From NCBI RefSeq assembly GCF_000014445.1, contig NC_008531.1, forward strand, positions 713,001-777,000: 64,000 bases of DNA. Direction: 5' to 3'. Origin of the DNA: Leuconostoc mesenteroides subsp. mesenteroides ATCC 8293. GTDB taxonomy: Bacteria > Bacillota > Bacilli > Lactobacillales > Lactobacillaceae. The number at the start of each line of letters is the position of its first letter. Positions within the stretch are counted from its first letter, which is position 1. The position numbers and the translations under genes were made by a program. The notes beneath the pieces are model-generated. The model searched no databases. It worked only from the letters and a program-made list of their open reading frames with translations, and was not told the origin of the DNA. Below are positions 27,498 through 35,857 of this stretch, one piece after another.

Positions 27498-28352
27498 ATG
27501 GCACAAATAATTCAATGGTTCCCAGGCCATATGGCCAAAGCCTTCCGTTTGATGCGGGAAAATTTAAAACTAGTCGACGTTGTTTTTGAGCTGGTTGATT
27601 CCCGTATTCCCGAAAGCTCACGTAATCCGGAAGTGGATAAGTTAATCGGCAATAAACCCCGTTTGTTAATTATGACTAAAGCTGATTTGGCAGATCCTGA
27701 TCAAACACGGGCATGGAAAAAACATTTTGAAGCACAAGGATACACAGTACTTGTGCTCGACACGCGTGACCCAAGAACTCCGCAATTAGTGACTAAAGCA
27801 GCCCGACGAGCAGTTGAAGCAAAAAAAGCAGCACAACTAGCAAAAGGTATCCAAGATCAGCCTATTCGCGCCATGATTTCTGGGGTGCCAAATGTCGGTA
27901 AGTCAACATTATTGAATCACTTGGTAATGAAAAATGTTGCGCCAACGGCGGATCGACCAGGTGTAACGAAGAAAATTGCTTGGCTAAAAACACCAACAAA
28001 ATTAGAATTACTGGATTCTCCTGGGGTGCTCTGGCCAAAGTTTGAAGATCAAAACATCGGCATGAAATTAGCATTAACAGGAGCGGTGAAAGATACAATC
28101 TTTGCCAAAGATGATGCTGCGCTATTTTTGATCAACTTTTTTCGAGAATATCGACCAGAGGCCATTATTGAGCGATATCATTTGAACGACAATATTTTTG
28201 ATCAAGAAAATGTAGATGTTTTATTATCCATCACAAGCAAATTAGGATTCAAAGACGATTATGACAAGGCCAGTGAACGAATACTAAATGATCTTAGAAA
28301 AAATAAACTAGGGGCGTTTACACTTGATTTAATTGAGACGAAAAATGACTGA
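27498..28352 (+). CDS. rbgA: Ribosome biogenesis GTPase
   Basis: This 284-residue circularly permuted GTPase acts late in 50S subunit assembly. The G4 motif TKADLAD comes first, then G1 GVPNVGKST and G3 DSPGVLWP, in the permuted order. The N-terminal QWFPGHMAKA is diagnostic for RbgA/YlqF. The start is ATG 27498 after AAAGGA. It overlaps rnhB by 8 bases, the usual rbgA-rnhB pair of Firmicutes. Confidence 0.95.
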   Translation: MAQIIQWFPGHMAKAFRLMRENLKLVDVVFELVDSRIPESSRNPEVDKLIGNKPRLLIMTKADLADPDQTRAWKKHFEAQGYTVLVLDTRDPRTPQLVTKAARRAVEAKKAAQLAKGIQDQPIRAMISGVPNVGKSTLLNHLVMKNVAPTADRPGVTKKIAWLKTPTKLELLDSPGVLWPKFEDQNIGMKLALTGAVKDTIFAKDDAALFLINFFREYRPEAIIERYHLNDNIFDQENVDVLLSITSKLGFKDDYDKASERILNDLRKNKLGAFTLDLIETKND

Positions 28353-29106
28353 CACAATTGCAAATATTAAATTACAACTCAAAAACACATCTCCTAATGA
28401 CGAGCAGTTGCTAATTTGGCAACAAGATAAGCGTGTTGGTGTACAAAATGCATTGAAGGCTTGGCAAAAAAAGCAAGTGATGTTGCGGGAAAAACGCGAG
28501 CATTTTTTATCTCGTTTTGATATTGAGCGTCAGTACTGGATGCAAGGCTACGACTTAATTGCTGGCGTGGATGAAGTTGGTCGGGGGCCTTTAGCTGGCC
28601 CAGTTGTTGCGGCAGCTGTTATTTTACCGCATGATTTTGATGTTTTAGATGTCATAGATTCTAAGCAACTGTCTGCAAAAAAAAGAGACGAGTTGTACGA
28701 CAAAATTATAGAAAAAGCAATTTCTATAGGTGTTGGCAGGGTCGAAGCCTCAATTATTGATGAAATTAATATTTATGAAGCAGCACGTGTTGCGATGACC
28801 GAAGCAGTCAACCAGTTGGCTCCTATACCTGAAGCTTTATTAATAGATGCTATGCGGTTAGATTTAGATTTGCCGCAAGAATTTTTAATTAAAGGAGATG
28901 CACGAAGTAATTCTATAGGTGCAGCCAGTATTATTGCAAAGGTCACACGTGATCGCCTAATGGCTTCTTATGGTTTAAAATATCCTGGTTATGGTTTCGA
29001 AAAAAACGCTGGATACGGTACAAAAGAACATCTTGAGGGTATAAAAAAAATCGGCATTACACCGATTCATCGTAAAACATTTGCACCCATTAAAGATATA
29101 TTATGA
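28345..29106 (+). CDS. rnhB: Ribonuclease HII
   Basis: This 253-residue enzyme removes RNA from RNA-DNA hybrids. The catalytic motif DEVGRGPLAGPV lies near residue 74, followed by DSKQLSAKKR, a central LIDAMRLD and KGDARSNSIGAASIIAKVTRD. The ~70-residue N-terminal extension is normal for Firmicutes RnhB. It is convergent with ykoC and their ends overlap by about 17 bases. Confidence 0.94.
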   Translation: MTDTIANIKLQLKNTSPNDEQLLIWQQDKRVGVQNALKAWQKKQVMLREKREHFLSRFDIERQYWMQGYDLIAGVDEVGRGPLAGPVVAAAVILPHDFDVLDVIDSKQLSAKKRDELYDKIIEKAISIGVGRVEASIIDEINIYEAARVAMTEAVNQLAPIPEALLIDAMRLDLDLPQEFLIKGDARSNSIGAASIIAKVTRDRLMASYGLKYPGYGFEKNAGYGTKEHLEGIKKIGITPIHRKTFAPIKDIL

Positions 29107-29731
29107 TGCACTGTAATATGACTAAGAGACTGATTGCCATCATCCAGTCTCTTTTTTTGATTACAATTGTGTTAAAGTGTGTCCGCTCAGCATTTTCGGT
29201 AAATCCATGTGAGGCCATAGCTTCTGCTAAACGAGTTGACCACCGGAGTGAGACCAAAATAGCTTTGAAAAATAATTGTGGTGAGTAAAATGTTAAAGAT
29301 TCACCACGCATTAAAGCTGCCGTTCGGATAGTCTGGACTTCTTGTTTAACACGGGGCACAAAGGATAATGCACCGCGAAGACCGTAGACAAAAGTGGTTG
29401 GCACACGAAATTTTTGTTCGAGTGTGTCTAGAAGCAAGATCATGTCAGTTGTAAACGAAAAAGCCGCTCCTAGGAATATGTAGGCAACAATTCGAGTCAT
29501 CATGATAATTGCCATTTCATGGGAACCAAAAGTTGTAAATGATGTCCATGCACCTAAGACAGGCAAGATAGGCATGGCAATTAATAGCAAATAACGTTTC
29601 CAAGACAGTTTTGAAAAAACAAGATAAATACCAGCAATAATCGCTACAACAACATTGACTTGATAATTAAGGACAAAAGTTAGTTCGATGCTAACGATAA
29701 GTATAAGTAGAAATTTAACACTTGGATTCAT
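29090..29731 (-). CDS. ykoC: ECF transporter T component of the thiamine-type system
   Basis: This 213-residue membrane protein has about five helices and the cytoplasmic coupling motif RTAALMRGES that contacts the ATPases. It links the S component YkoE to the ATPase YkoD. It overlaps ykoD by 4 bases and is the last gene of the minus-strand operon. Being paired with its own fused ATPase, it is a dedicated, not shared, T subunit. Confidence 0.88.
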   Translation of the reverse strand: MNPSVKFLLILIVSIELTFVLNYQVNVVVAIIAGIYLVFSKLSWKRYLLLIAMPILPVLGAWTSFTTFGSHEMAIIMMTRIVAYIFLGAAFSFTTDMILLLDTLEQKFRVPTTFVYGLRGALSFVPRVKQEVQTIRTAALMRGESLTFYSPQLFFKAILVSLRWSTRLAEAMASHGFTENAERTHFNTIVIKKRDWMMAISLLVILQCIIIYL

Positions 29732-31101
29732 AAAAAATGCTCCATATATTGTAAAGTTCGATTAGATAGATGCAAATGATAATCAATGATTGGGCGTAGC
29801 TGATCTAGTTGGTGGCTAATAATAATAAAACGTTGCCGTCCATTATCTGCGATTTCTCGTAAAATTTCGCCTACAACCCGAACGGAATCTGTGTCCAGAC
29901 CAGCAATAGGTTCGTCTAACAATAATATTGGTGTGCCAACAATTAACATCACCAAGAGTTGAACTTTTTTCTTTTGCCCGCCAGAGAGCTGATAAACGAC
30001 ATGATCTTGTAGCCCATCCAAATTTAAGCGCTCTAAGTAACGAGTAATTACGTTTTCGGACCATTTTTCTGGTTGTTGCGCATGTTGCATGCTCAACGCG
30101 ATTTCCTCACGAATCGTCATTCGTAAAAACTGCCGTTCTGCATTTTGAAAGATCAATGCTACTTGTTTTGCATATTTAGCAGCATTAAATTTTTTGATAT
30201 TTTGATCTATATACAAAATGTCACCTTGGTAGGATTTTAGTCGAGTTAGCGCATTGAAAAGGGATGACTTGCCTGTGCCATTTGCTCCAGTAAAGAGCGT
30301 AATTCCACCGGGAGCCAAAGGTAAATCAGAAATACTAATTAATTGACGTTGCCCCACTAAAAGTTCAAAATTTTTTAATTGCAAAACACCTTCTTTAGGT
30401 AATTGCAGGTGGACATTTTGTTCCGGTAAAATACGATTCTGAAAGTTACTAACAGTTGCTACTTTTTTGTGGTGTATTTCCCACACATGATCAACAAGTG
30501 GTTCGTACCCATGTAAATCATGATCAGTGATTAATATAGTGGTTTGTCCCTGTATTTGCAAATCTTTCAATTTAGCTAATAGGTCTTGGCGAGATTGGCT
30601 ATCAATATTTGCAAAAGGTTCGTCTAATAATAAGAAATCACTTTGCATTGCAACAATGATAGCCAATGCAACTTTTTGTTTTTCACCACCTGATAAGGTG
30701 TCAATGTCTTGATGAGTTAAGTCTGAAATACCAACAAATTCTAGAGCGTGCGTTGCACGTTGCTTGATATCAGAAGGATGAACTTGCAAGTTTTCTAAAG
30801 TGAAAATCAATTCATCCAGTGGCGTTTTCATAACAAATTGGGTGTCTGGATCTTGAAATAAAAAACCGACGACTTTGGCTTTCTCGTTAGCCGGTAATGT
30901 GGTAACTGCTTGATCATTAACAAGTACTTCACCTTTTAGTTGCGGATATAATCCTGCAAATATTCGGAGAAGGGTTGATTTTCCAGAGCCAGAGGGACCA
31001 ATTAGCAGGTTAAAACTATTGTGAGATATTGACATGGTGGTATCATCAAGTATTTTTGTATTGCCATATGACAAACTGATATGTTTTAAATGAGTAACCA
31101 T
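29728..31101 (-). CDS. ykoD: ECF transporter fused double ATPase
   Basis: This 457-residue protein has two ABC ATPase domains in tandem. Domain 1 has Walker A GPSGSGKST, signature LSGGEKQK and Walker B FLLLDEP. Domain 2 has GANGTGKSS, LSGGQKKK and ILLLDEP. Both look catalytically complete. This is the YkoD architecture of the TPP-regulated YkoEDC (thiamine/HMP) importer. A small GCGGAA-A-TTCCGC hairpin (31119-31131) lies between it and the upstream gene. Confidence 0.9.
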   Translation of the reverse strand: MVTHLKHISLSYGNTKILDDTTMSISHNSFNLLIGPSGSGKSTLLRIFAGLYPQLKGEVLVNDQAVTTLPANEKAKVVGFLFQDPDTQFVMKTPLDELIFTLENLQVHPSDIKQRATHALEFVGISDLTHQDIDTLSGGEKQKVALAIIVAMQSDFLLLDEPFANIDSQSRQDLLAKLKDLQIQGQTTILITDHDLHGYEPLVDHVWEIHHKKVATVSNFQNRILPEQNVHLQLPKEGVLQLKNFELLVGQRQLISISDLPLAPGGITLFTGANGTGKSSLFNALTRLKSYQGDILYIDQNIKKFNAAKYAKQVALIFQNAERQFLRMTIREEIALSMQHAQQPEKWSENVITRYLERLNLDGLQDHVVYQLSGGQKKKVQLLVMLIVGTPILLLDEPIAGLDTDSVRVVGEILREIADNGRQRFIIISHQLDQLRPIIDYHLHLSNRTLQYMEHFL

Positions 31102-31131
31102 AATAATTCCCTATGTACGCGGAAATTCCGC

Positions 31132-31425
31132 TTATTTATATTTATCTGTTTTCTTTGCAATGGTTAAAACATCAGAATCTGTAGCCATGTTTATTTTGCT
31201 GTATACCATGACAGGGATGTCACTAATTTCTGCTGCAACCTTGGGCAAATTTTTTAAAATATCCATTAGTTGATCGTAATCACCTTCGAGAGTTGATTCG
31301 AAAGCACCTACCTGATAGTTGACACCACTCTTGTCAATATAAGCAATCACATGATCAACTATGCGAATGACTTCTTCTGTGTCAGCTGTCATCGGCAATA
31401 CTTGGACCGCAATACTTGATATCAT
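31132..31425 (-). CDS. Thiamine-binding protein, single YkoF/MTH1187-type domain
   Basis: This 97-residue protein is a ferredoxin-like domain of the MTH1187/YkoF family: IAVQVLPMTADTEE at the start, YQVGAFESTLEGDYDQLM in the middle. B. subtilis YkoF has two such domains in about 200 residues; this one has only one and probably dimerises. It overlaps ykoE by 4 bases, so it is part of the transporter operon and may bind thiamine or its pyrimidine. Confidence 0.85.
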   Translation of the reverse strand: MISSIAVQVLPMTADTEEVIRIVDHVIAYIDKSGVNYQVGAFESTLEGDYDQLMDILKNLPKVAAEISDIPVMVYSKINMATDSDVLTIAKKTDKYK

Positions 31426-32003
31426 GAGACCACCTCGTTTTTATTGACCTCTAGGATACCTGATTTAGCAACTAATTTTTGTGTGAAGTAAACGATAACT
31501 CCTGCAAAAATAGCTGCTGAAATGAGGCGAGTAATAAATAATCCAATCAACAAACCAAATGAGTAGTCAGCATAACCATTACGGAACAGGTCCCAAATAA
31601 ACGTCACAATGGTAACTGTGATGACAGACATTGACAAACTCGTTTTGTCCCAACGACGGTAGCCAAATACAGCAAATCCAAGTTCGGTACCAAACCCTTG
31701 GATTAATGCAGAAACAACGTTCATGACACCCCATTGAGAGCCAAACACCATTTCAATTGTGCCGCCAAGTGTTTCACCTATAATTGATGCGCCAGGACGA
31801 CGTAAGATGAACCCAGCCATCGGACCAGCCATTAGCCAAGGACCCAATGTTGCATCATTAGCATATGCGCTTAATCCAAATGGTGTTAAAAAGGCAGCGA
31901 TGACATTATAACCAAATGCCCAAGCCCAAAATATAAATCCAAAAAAAACACCGATTAGTGCGATGAAGATAACATCGCGAAGTGACCATTTGTTTGCAGA
32001 CAT
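31422..32003 (-). CDS. ykoE: ECF transporter S component for thiamine or hydroxymethylpyrimidine
   Basis: This 193-residue membrane protein has about five or six helices and matches YkoE (WSLRDVIFIALIGVFFGFIFW and RRPGASIIGETLGGTIEM). It binds the substrate for the Ykl-type ECF complex with YkoC and YkoD. ATG 32003 is preferred: AGGAGG lies 8 bases upstream. An in-frame TTG at 32009 is too close to that site. The TPP riboswitch upstream ties it to thiamine. Confidence 0.9.
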   Translation of the reverse strand: MSANKWSLRDVIFIALIGVFFGFIFWAWAFGYNVIAAFLTPFGLSAYANDATLGPWLMAGPMAGFILRRPGASIIGETLGGTIEMVFGSQWGVMNVVSALIQGFGTELGFAVFGYRRWDKTSLSMSVITVTIVTFIWDLFRNGYADYSFGLLIGLFITRLISAAIFAGVIVYFTQKLVAKSGILEVNKNEVVS

Positions 32004-32029
32004 TTGCAAAACCTCCTAAAATTTCCGAT

Positions 32030-32083
32030 ATTAACCAATAGGTGCATGAGCTATACAACTGTTTACATGACTTATTGGTTAAT
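32030..32083 (-). repeat. 11-bp perfect inverted repeat in the ykoE leader
   Basis: ATTAACCAATA (32030-32040) and TATTGGTTAAT (32073-32083) are separated by 32 bases, just upstream of the ykoE ribosome site. In RNA it would form a long-loop hairpin; as DNA it could be an operator. Confidence 0.5.
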
Positions 32084-32124
32084 AATTGATGTAACCGAAA
32101 TCACCGCAAAATCGGGTGTAATTA

Positions 32125-32157
32125 GAAAAAGCCAGACTTCACAAGGAAGACTGGCTT
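32125..32157 (-). terminator. Intrinsic terminator inside the ykoE leader
   Basis: On the minus strand AAGCCAGTCTTC pairs with GAAGTCTGGCTT (one internal mismatch) and is followed by a T run ending in C. It lies 177 bases after the TPP aptamer and 120 before ykoE, so it is the likely attenuation point. Confidence 0.65.
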
Positions 32158-32221
32158 GAAAAATTGTGGTCATGATCTCAATGCAGAAACGTTACTTAAC
32201 AAACTTGTGTTATTTCATCAT

Positions 32222-32299
32222 CATATATTATAGTGATAACGTTACAAAACATAGTACCGTCATATATTATAGTGATAACGTTACAAAACATAGTACCGT
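32222..32299. repeat. 39-bp tandem duplication in the ykoE leader
   Basis: Two identical 39-base units (32222-32260 and 32261-32299) lie between the aptamer and the terminator. Each contains AACGTTAC, and a third copy of AACGTTAC is at 32188-32195. The unit has an AT-rich end that includes TATAAT on the minus strand. Confidence 0.9.
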
Positions 32300-32333
32300 C
32301 AAGATATGTCAGTTCATTAATACATTTTCAAGT

Positions 32334-32406
32334 AAATCTCCCTACGCTAGTATTAACTAGATCAGGTGTGATGGGTTTTATCTCAGCGCGACGGCACCCC
32401 AGATTT
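32334..32406 (-). promoter_or_regulatory. TPP riboswitch aptamer
   Basis: On the minus strand the conserved THI-box segments appear in order: GGGGTGC, CTGAGA, ACCTGATC and GCGTAGGGA. P1 closes with AAATCT and AGATTT. It controls the ykoE operon in response to thiamine pyrophosphate. Confidence 0.93.
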
Positions 32407-32443
32407 TGGTGTTTTCAGTTATTTGTGAAAAGCTCACGCCTAG

Positions 32444-32472
32444 AGTGTAACACAAGACAAATTATCGTGCAA
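32444..32472 (-). promoter_or_regulatory. Promoter of the ykoE operon
   Basis: On the minus strand TTGCAC (32467-32472) and TACACT (32444-32449) are 17 bases apart, about 40 bases before the aptamer. Confidence 0.7.
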
Positions 32473-32662
32473 ACTATTCGTATGCAATAGAATTTAATCC
32501 CAAAATTATGTTATATTTTCTAACATTCTAATGTTTTTAATTATGAAATTTGAGTATGATATAATTTGTGGTCTTTATTAATTAAAAGTACATGATATCA
32601 GCGAGATATTGACTTATTTGTTATACTAAAATGAGTAAAAAAAACAACTCTAAGGATAGAAA
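32473..32662 (+). other. Gene-free region before trmK
   Basis: A plus-strand promoter candidate is TTAATT (32537-32542) with TATAAT (32560-32565), 17 bases apart. AAGGA lies about 7 bases before the trmK ATG. I see no gene. Confidence 0.45.
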
Positions 32663-33352
32663 ATGGACAGTATTCATCTTTCACCACGGCTTGCAGCTGT
32701 GGCTTCATTTGTACCCAAAGGCGCAAGGTTAGCCGATATTGGCTCTGATCACGCCTATTTACCTGCTAATCTATTAATCAATAACAAAATATCGTTTGCG
32801 ATTGCTGGTGAGGTTGCTAAAGGACCTTACGAAAATGCGCAGCACGAAATTGTTCGAAGAGCGTTAACCACACAACTTGAGGCGAGATTGGCGAATGGAT
32901 TAGCGGCAATTAAAGATGAGGATCATATTGACACGGTCACAATCGCTGGTATGGGTGGTGTCTTAATTACAGATATATTAGAAGCGGGATTTTCAAGAGC
33001 AAAACGTTTTGAAACGCTTATACTACAACCTAATACTGATGAGCACATTGTGCGAACGTGGCTAAACAATCATCAGTATAAAATTAACGACGAGGTTATT
33101 GAACAAGAGGATAACCACTTTTATGAAATTATGATTGCAACAAAGGGCACCCAAAGTTTATCAAGCCTCGATAAAAAATTTGGTCCTGTCTTGCGAAAGA
33201 GAAAAACGTCAGTTTTTGTTGCTAAATGGCAGAAAGAATTGGATCGTATCGACACAATTTTTGAAAATCTTGAATTTGCTGGAAAAGCTGATTCACCCAT
33301 TTATCAAGATTGGAAAAAAAAATATCAGCAAATTCAGGAGGTTATCAAGTGA
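32663..33352 (+). CDS. trmK: tRNA (adenine22-N1)-methyltransferase
   Basis: This 229-residue SAM-dependent methyltransferase begins with LSPRLAAVASFVPKGARLADIGSDHAYLP, the SAM-binding motif I of TrmK/YqfN. TIAGMGG follows as motif IV, then LILQPN. A helical, coiled C-terminal domain follows from about 170. It methylates A22 in the tRNA D arm. Pairing with the Nif3 gene is conserved in Firmicutes. Confidence 0.92.
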   Translation: MDSIHLSPRLAAVASFVPKGARLADIGSDHAYLPANLLINNKISFAIAGEVAKGPYENAQHEIVRRALTTQLEARLANGLAAIKDEDHIDTVTIAGMGGVLITDILEAGFSRAKRFETLILQPNTDEHIVRTWLNNHQYKINDEVIEQEDNHFYEIMIATKGTQSLSSLDKKFGPVLRKRKTSVFVAKWQKELDRIDTIFENLEFAGKADSPIYQDWKKKYQQIQEVIK

Positions 33353-34134
33353 TTGCACAAGAGTTAATTGACAAGATTGAACTTTTTGCGCCGAAACAAT
33401 TAGCTGAGGAGGGTGACCCCACGGGACTGCAAATTGGTGATCCTAAACAGCCTGTACATCGAGTAATGACAGCCCTTGATGTTCGTCCAGAAGTGGTTCA
33501 AGAAGCAATTGATAATCAGGTCAATTTTATATGGGCACACCATGAGGTCATGTTCTTCCCGGCGAAAAATCTAGACTTATCACAGCCTCAAAATCGAATG
33601 TATGCAGATTTGATTCAACACCATATCGTTGTTTATGCTTCACATACTAATATGGACAGTGCACAAGGTGGCATGAATGATTGGTTGGCCGAGGCACTTG
33701 GTATTCAAGATGTAGTGCCTTTAGTACCAAATGTAGATAAGAAAACTGGTCTTGGCAGGATCGGACAATTAGAGCAACCAATTTCTGTACAAGAATACGC
33801 TGTGAAAATTCGTGATTTGTTTCATGTTCAAGCAGTGCGTGTTATTGCTAAAGATGTGACAAAGCCAATTCAAAAGATCGCTGTGCTAGGTGGAGATGGT
33901 GGCCGTTGGTGGCGGGTTGCGCAACAAGCAGGAGCTGATGCCTACGTCACAGCCGATGTCTACTATCACGTTGGGCATGACATCTTGGCTTCAAATTTTA
34001 TTGTGATTGATCCTGATCATCATATGGAAGCTATTGCTAACGAAAAAATGGTTGATAAGGTCAAAGAATGGTTTGGTGACACTGTTGATGTAGTTGCTAC
34101 AAAAATCAATACAGATCCATACAAATATATTTAG
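33349..34134 (+). CDS. Nif3-like dinuclear metal centre protein
   Basis: This 261-residue protein keeps the Nif3 metal ligands: AHHEVMFF, HTNMDSAQGGMND and a late His/Glu pair. The start is GTG 33349, four bases overlapping trmK, with CAGGAGG at ideal spacing. It is the short form and lacks the inserted PII-like domain of B. subtilis YqfO. Its enzymatic role (GTP cyclohydrolase I type 2 annotation) is not proven. Confidence 0.88.
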   Translation: MIAQELIDKIELFAPKQLAEEGDPTGLQIGDPKQPVHRVMTALDVRPEVVQEAIDNQVNFIWAHHEVMFFPAKNLDLSQPQNRMYADLIQHHIVVYASHTNMDSAQGGMNDWLAEALGIQDVVPLVPNVDKKTGLGRIGQLEQPISVQEYAVKIRDLFHVQAVRVIAKDVTKPIQKIAVLGGDGGRWWRVAQQAGADAYVTADVYYHVGHDILASNFIVIDPDHHMEAIANEKMVDKVKEWFGDTVDVVATKINTDPYKYI

Positions 34135-34178
34135 TTAACGGTTAAAACAGTGAGCAAATGCTCAAAAAGGAGTAATAT

Positions 34179-35414
34179 ATGACAAAGTATCCTGAATTGA
34201 CAGAACGTTTTTTGAAGTATGTAAAGGTAGATACACAATCTGATGAGAACTCAGAAACAGTGCCGTCATCACCTAAAGAGGTCGCTTTTTTGGCAGATTT
34301 AGCTGAGGAGTTAAAAGCTATTGGTCTTGAAAATGTACGCACCATGAAGGATGGTTATGTATTTGCGGAATTATCAAGCAATATTGATGACAGTGCTGTG
34401 CCTACAATTGGCTTTATTGCACACGTTGATACTGCAGATTTTAATGGAGCGAACATTAACCCACAAATTATTGAAAATTACGACGGCCAATCGTCAATTA
34501 AGTTGGGAAATAGTGGTTACGAATTGACAACTAACGAATTTCCTAGCTTAAAAAAATATGCGAGACATACTCTAATTACAACTGATGGCACAACACTATT
34601 AGGTGCTGATGATAAAGCTGGAGATGCTGAAATCATTACGGCAGCTCAGTATTTAATTGCACATCCAGAGATCAAGCATGGTGATTTGCGATTTGCTTTT
34701 GGACCAGATGAAGAGATTGGTATTGGTGCCGATCATTTTGATGTTGAAACATTTGGTGCTGACTTCGCTTATACAATGGATGGCGGACCGTTAGGCGAGC
34801 TTGAATGGGAGACATTTAATGCTGCGAGCGCCGTTATCACAATTCAGGGACGAAATGTTCATCCAGGAACTGCAAAAGATACAATGGTTAATGCCATTCA
34901 ACTAGCATTTGATTTCCATGAACAACTTCCAGTCCATGATCGGCCAGAAAATACTGAAGGAACAGAAGGATTTTGGCATCTTCTAGCAGTTGACGGTAAT
35001 CCTGAAGAAGCAACCCTGCGATATATTGTTCGTGATCATGATCGAAATATATTTGAAGAACGTAAGCAAAGATTATTAGATATTGCCGATGCCTTTAATC
35101 AGAAATTAGGGGAAAAGCGTATTAAAGTTGTATTGAAAGATCAATACTATAATATGGGTGAAATCTTGAAAGATGATATGCGTTCAGTTAATTTGGCTGA
35201 AAAAGCGATGAATAACTTAGAGATTAAACCAATTATTGAGCCTGTCCGTGGCGGTACCGATGGTTCAAAAATAACTTTCCTAGGGCTACCAACACCAAAT
35301 ATTTTTGCCGGTGGCGAAAATATGCATGGCCGTTTTGAATATGTTTCTACAACTGTTATGGAACAGGCAACAGACGTCATTTTAGAAATTGTAAAACTTG
35401 CACAAGAAAAATAA
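34179..35414 (+). CDS. pepT: Peptidase T (tripeptide aminopeptidase)
   Basis: This 411-residue M20 metallopeptidase removes N-terminal residues from tripeptides. Zinc-site motifs are [34 protein letters not shown] and AYTMDGGP, with a C-terminal [10 protein letters not shown] and [29 protein letters not shown] hairpin (34151-34164) sits just before the AAGGAG ribosome site. It ends at a terminator and supplies amino acids from peptides. Confidence 0.95.
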   Translation: MTKYPELTERFLKYVKVDTQSDENSETVPSSPKEVAFLADLAEELKAIGLENVRTMKDGYVFAELSSNIDDSAVPTIGFIAHVDTADFNGANINPQIIENYDGQSSIKLGNSGYELTTNEFPSLKKYARHTLITTDGTTLLGADDKAGDAEIITAAQYLIAHPEIKHGDLRFAFGPDEEIGIGADHFDVETFGADFAYTMDGGPLGELEWETFNAASAVITIQGRNVHPGTAKDTMVNAIQLAFDFHEQLPVHDRPENTEGTEGFWHLLAVDGNPEEATLRYIVRDHDRNIFEERKQRLLDIADAFNQKLGEKRIKVVLKDQYYNMGEILKDDMRSVNLAEKAMNNLEIKPIIEPVRGGTDGSKITFLGLPTPNIFAGGENMHGRFEYVSTTVMEQATDVILEIVKLAQEK

Positions 35415-35427
35415 CTTTTAGATAAAC

Positions 35428-35456
35428 AAAAAAGAGCTCAACTGAGCTCTTTTTTA
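35428..35456. terminator. Bidirectional terminator between pepT and the DUF2929 gene
   Basis: AAAAAGAGCTCA pairs with TGAGCTCTTTTT, with A and T runs on both sides serving the two convergent genes. Confidence 0.8.
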
Positions 35457-35466
35457 ATCTTGTGAT

Positions 35467-35664
35467 TTATTCTTCAGACGCAACTTCTTTTGGTGCAGCT
35501 GATCCTGAAATTGCTGGAATTGCAACTAGCGCAACTTCACCAACAATGACAGCAATGACAGCAACAGTAACAAAATCATAAGTACCAGAATTCAATTGGG
35601 ATACAATATAACCCAAAATCTCACCAAATATTGCCGACCAAATTGCTACCATAATGTATTTCAT
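35467..35664 (-). CDS. Small membrane protein, DUF2929 family
   Basis: This 65-residue protein has two membrane helices (about 3-20 and 30-50) and a short acidic tail. It fits the DUF2929 (YjzD-like) family: MKYIMVAIWSAIFGEILGYI. ATG 35664 follows AGAGGT; the longer frame is not supported. Function is unknown. Confidence 0.75.
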   Translation of the reverse strand: MKYIMVAIWSAIFGEILGYIVSQLNSGTYDFVTVAVIAVIVGEVALVAIPAISGSAAPKEVASEE

Positions 35665-35857
35665 GATTTTTACCTCTTTACTGTCATTATAATACACCTT
35701 TTTTCACAAATGGCAAGTTTTTAAGGGAATTTAAACAAGAAAATAGAAAATGTCTAATCTGTGATTTTACGGAACCCTAATATTTGTTAAAATTAACGAC
35801 TTTTCTGTGATTTTTCTGTATAATTAAAGAAAACGGATGTTCGTATAAGGAGTTGAA

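Noticed and set aside
29103..29288. Plus-strand 61-codon frame after rnhB
   Set aside because: It is antisense to the C-terminal part of ykoC and lacks a ribosome site.
30527..30712. Cys-containing plus-strand frame opposite ykoD
   Set aside because: It lies entirely within the first ATPase domain and has no ribosome site.
32222..32299. Possible CRISPR repeat
   Set aside because: Only two abutting identical units with no spacers and no cas genes; it is a tandem duplication in a leader.
32166..32490. Two short plus-strand frames over the ykoE leader
   Set aside because: They arise from the 39-bp duplication and lie antisense to the TPP riboswitch; no ribosome site and no family resemblance.
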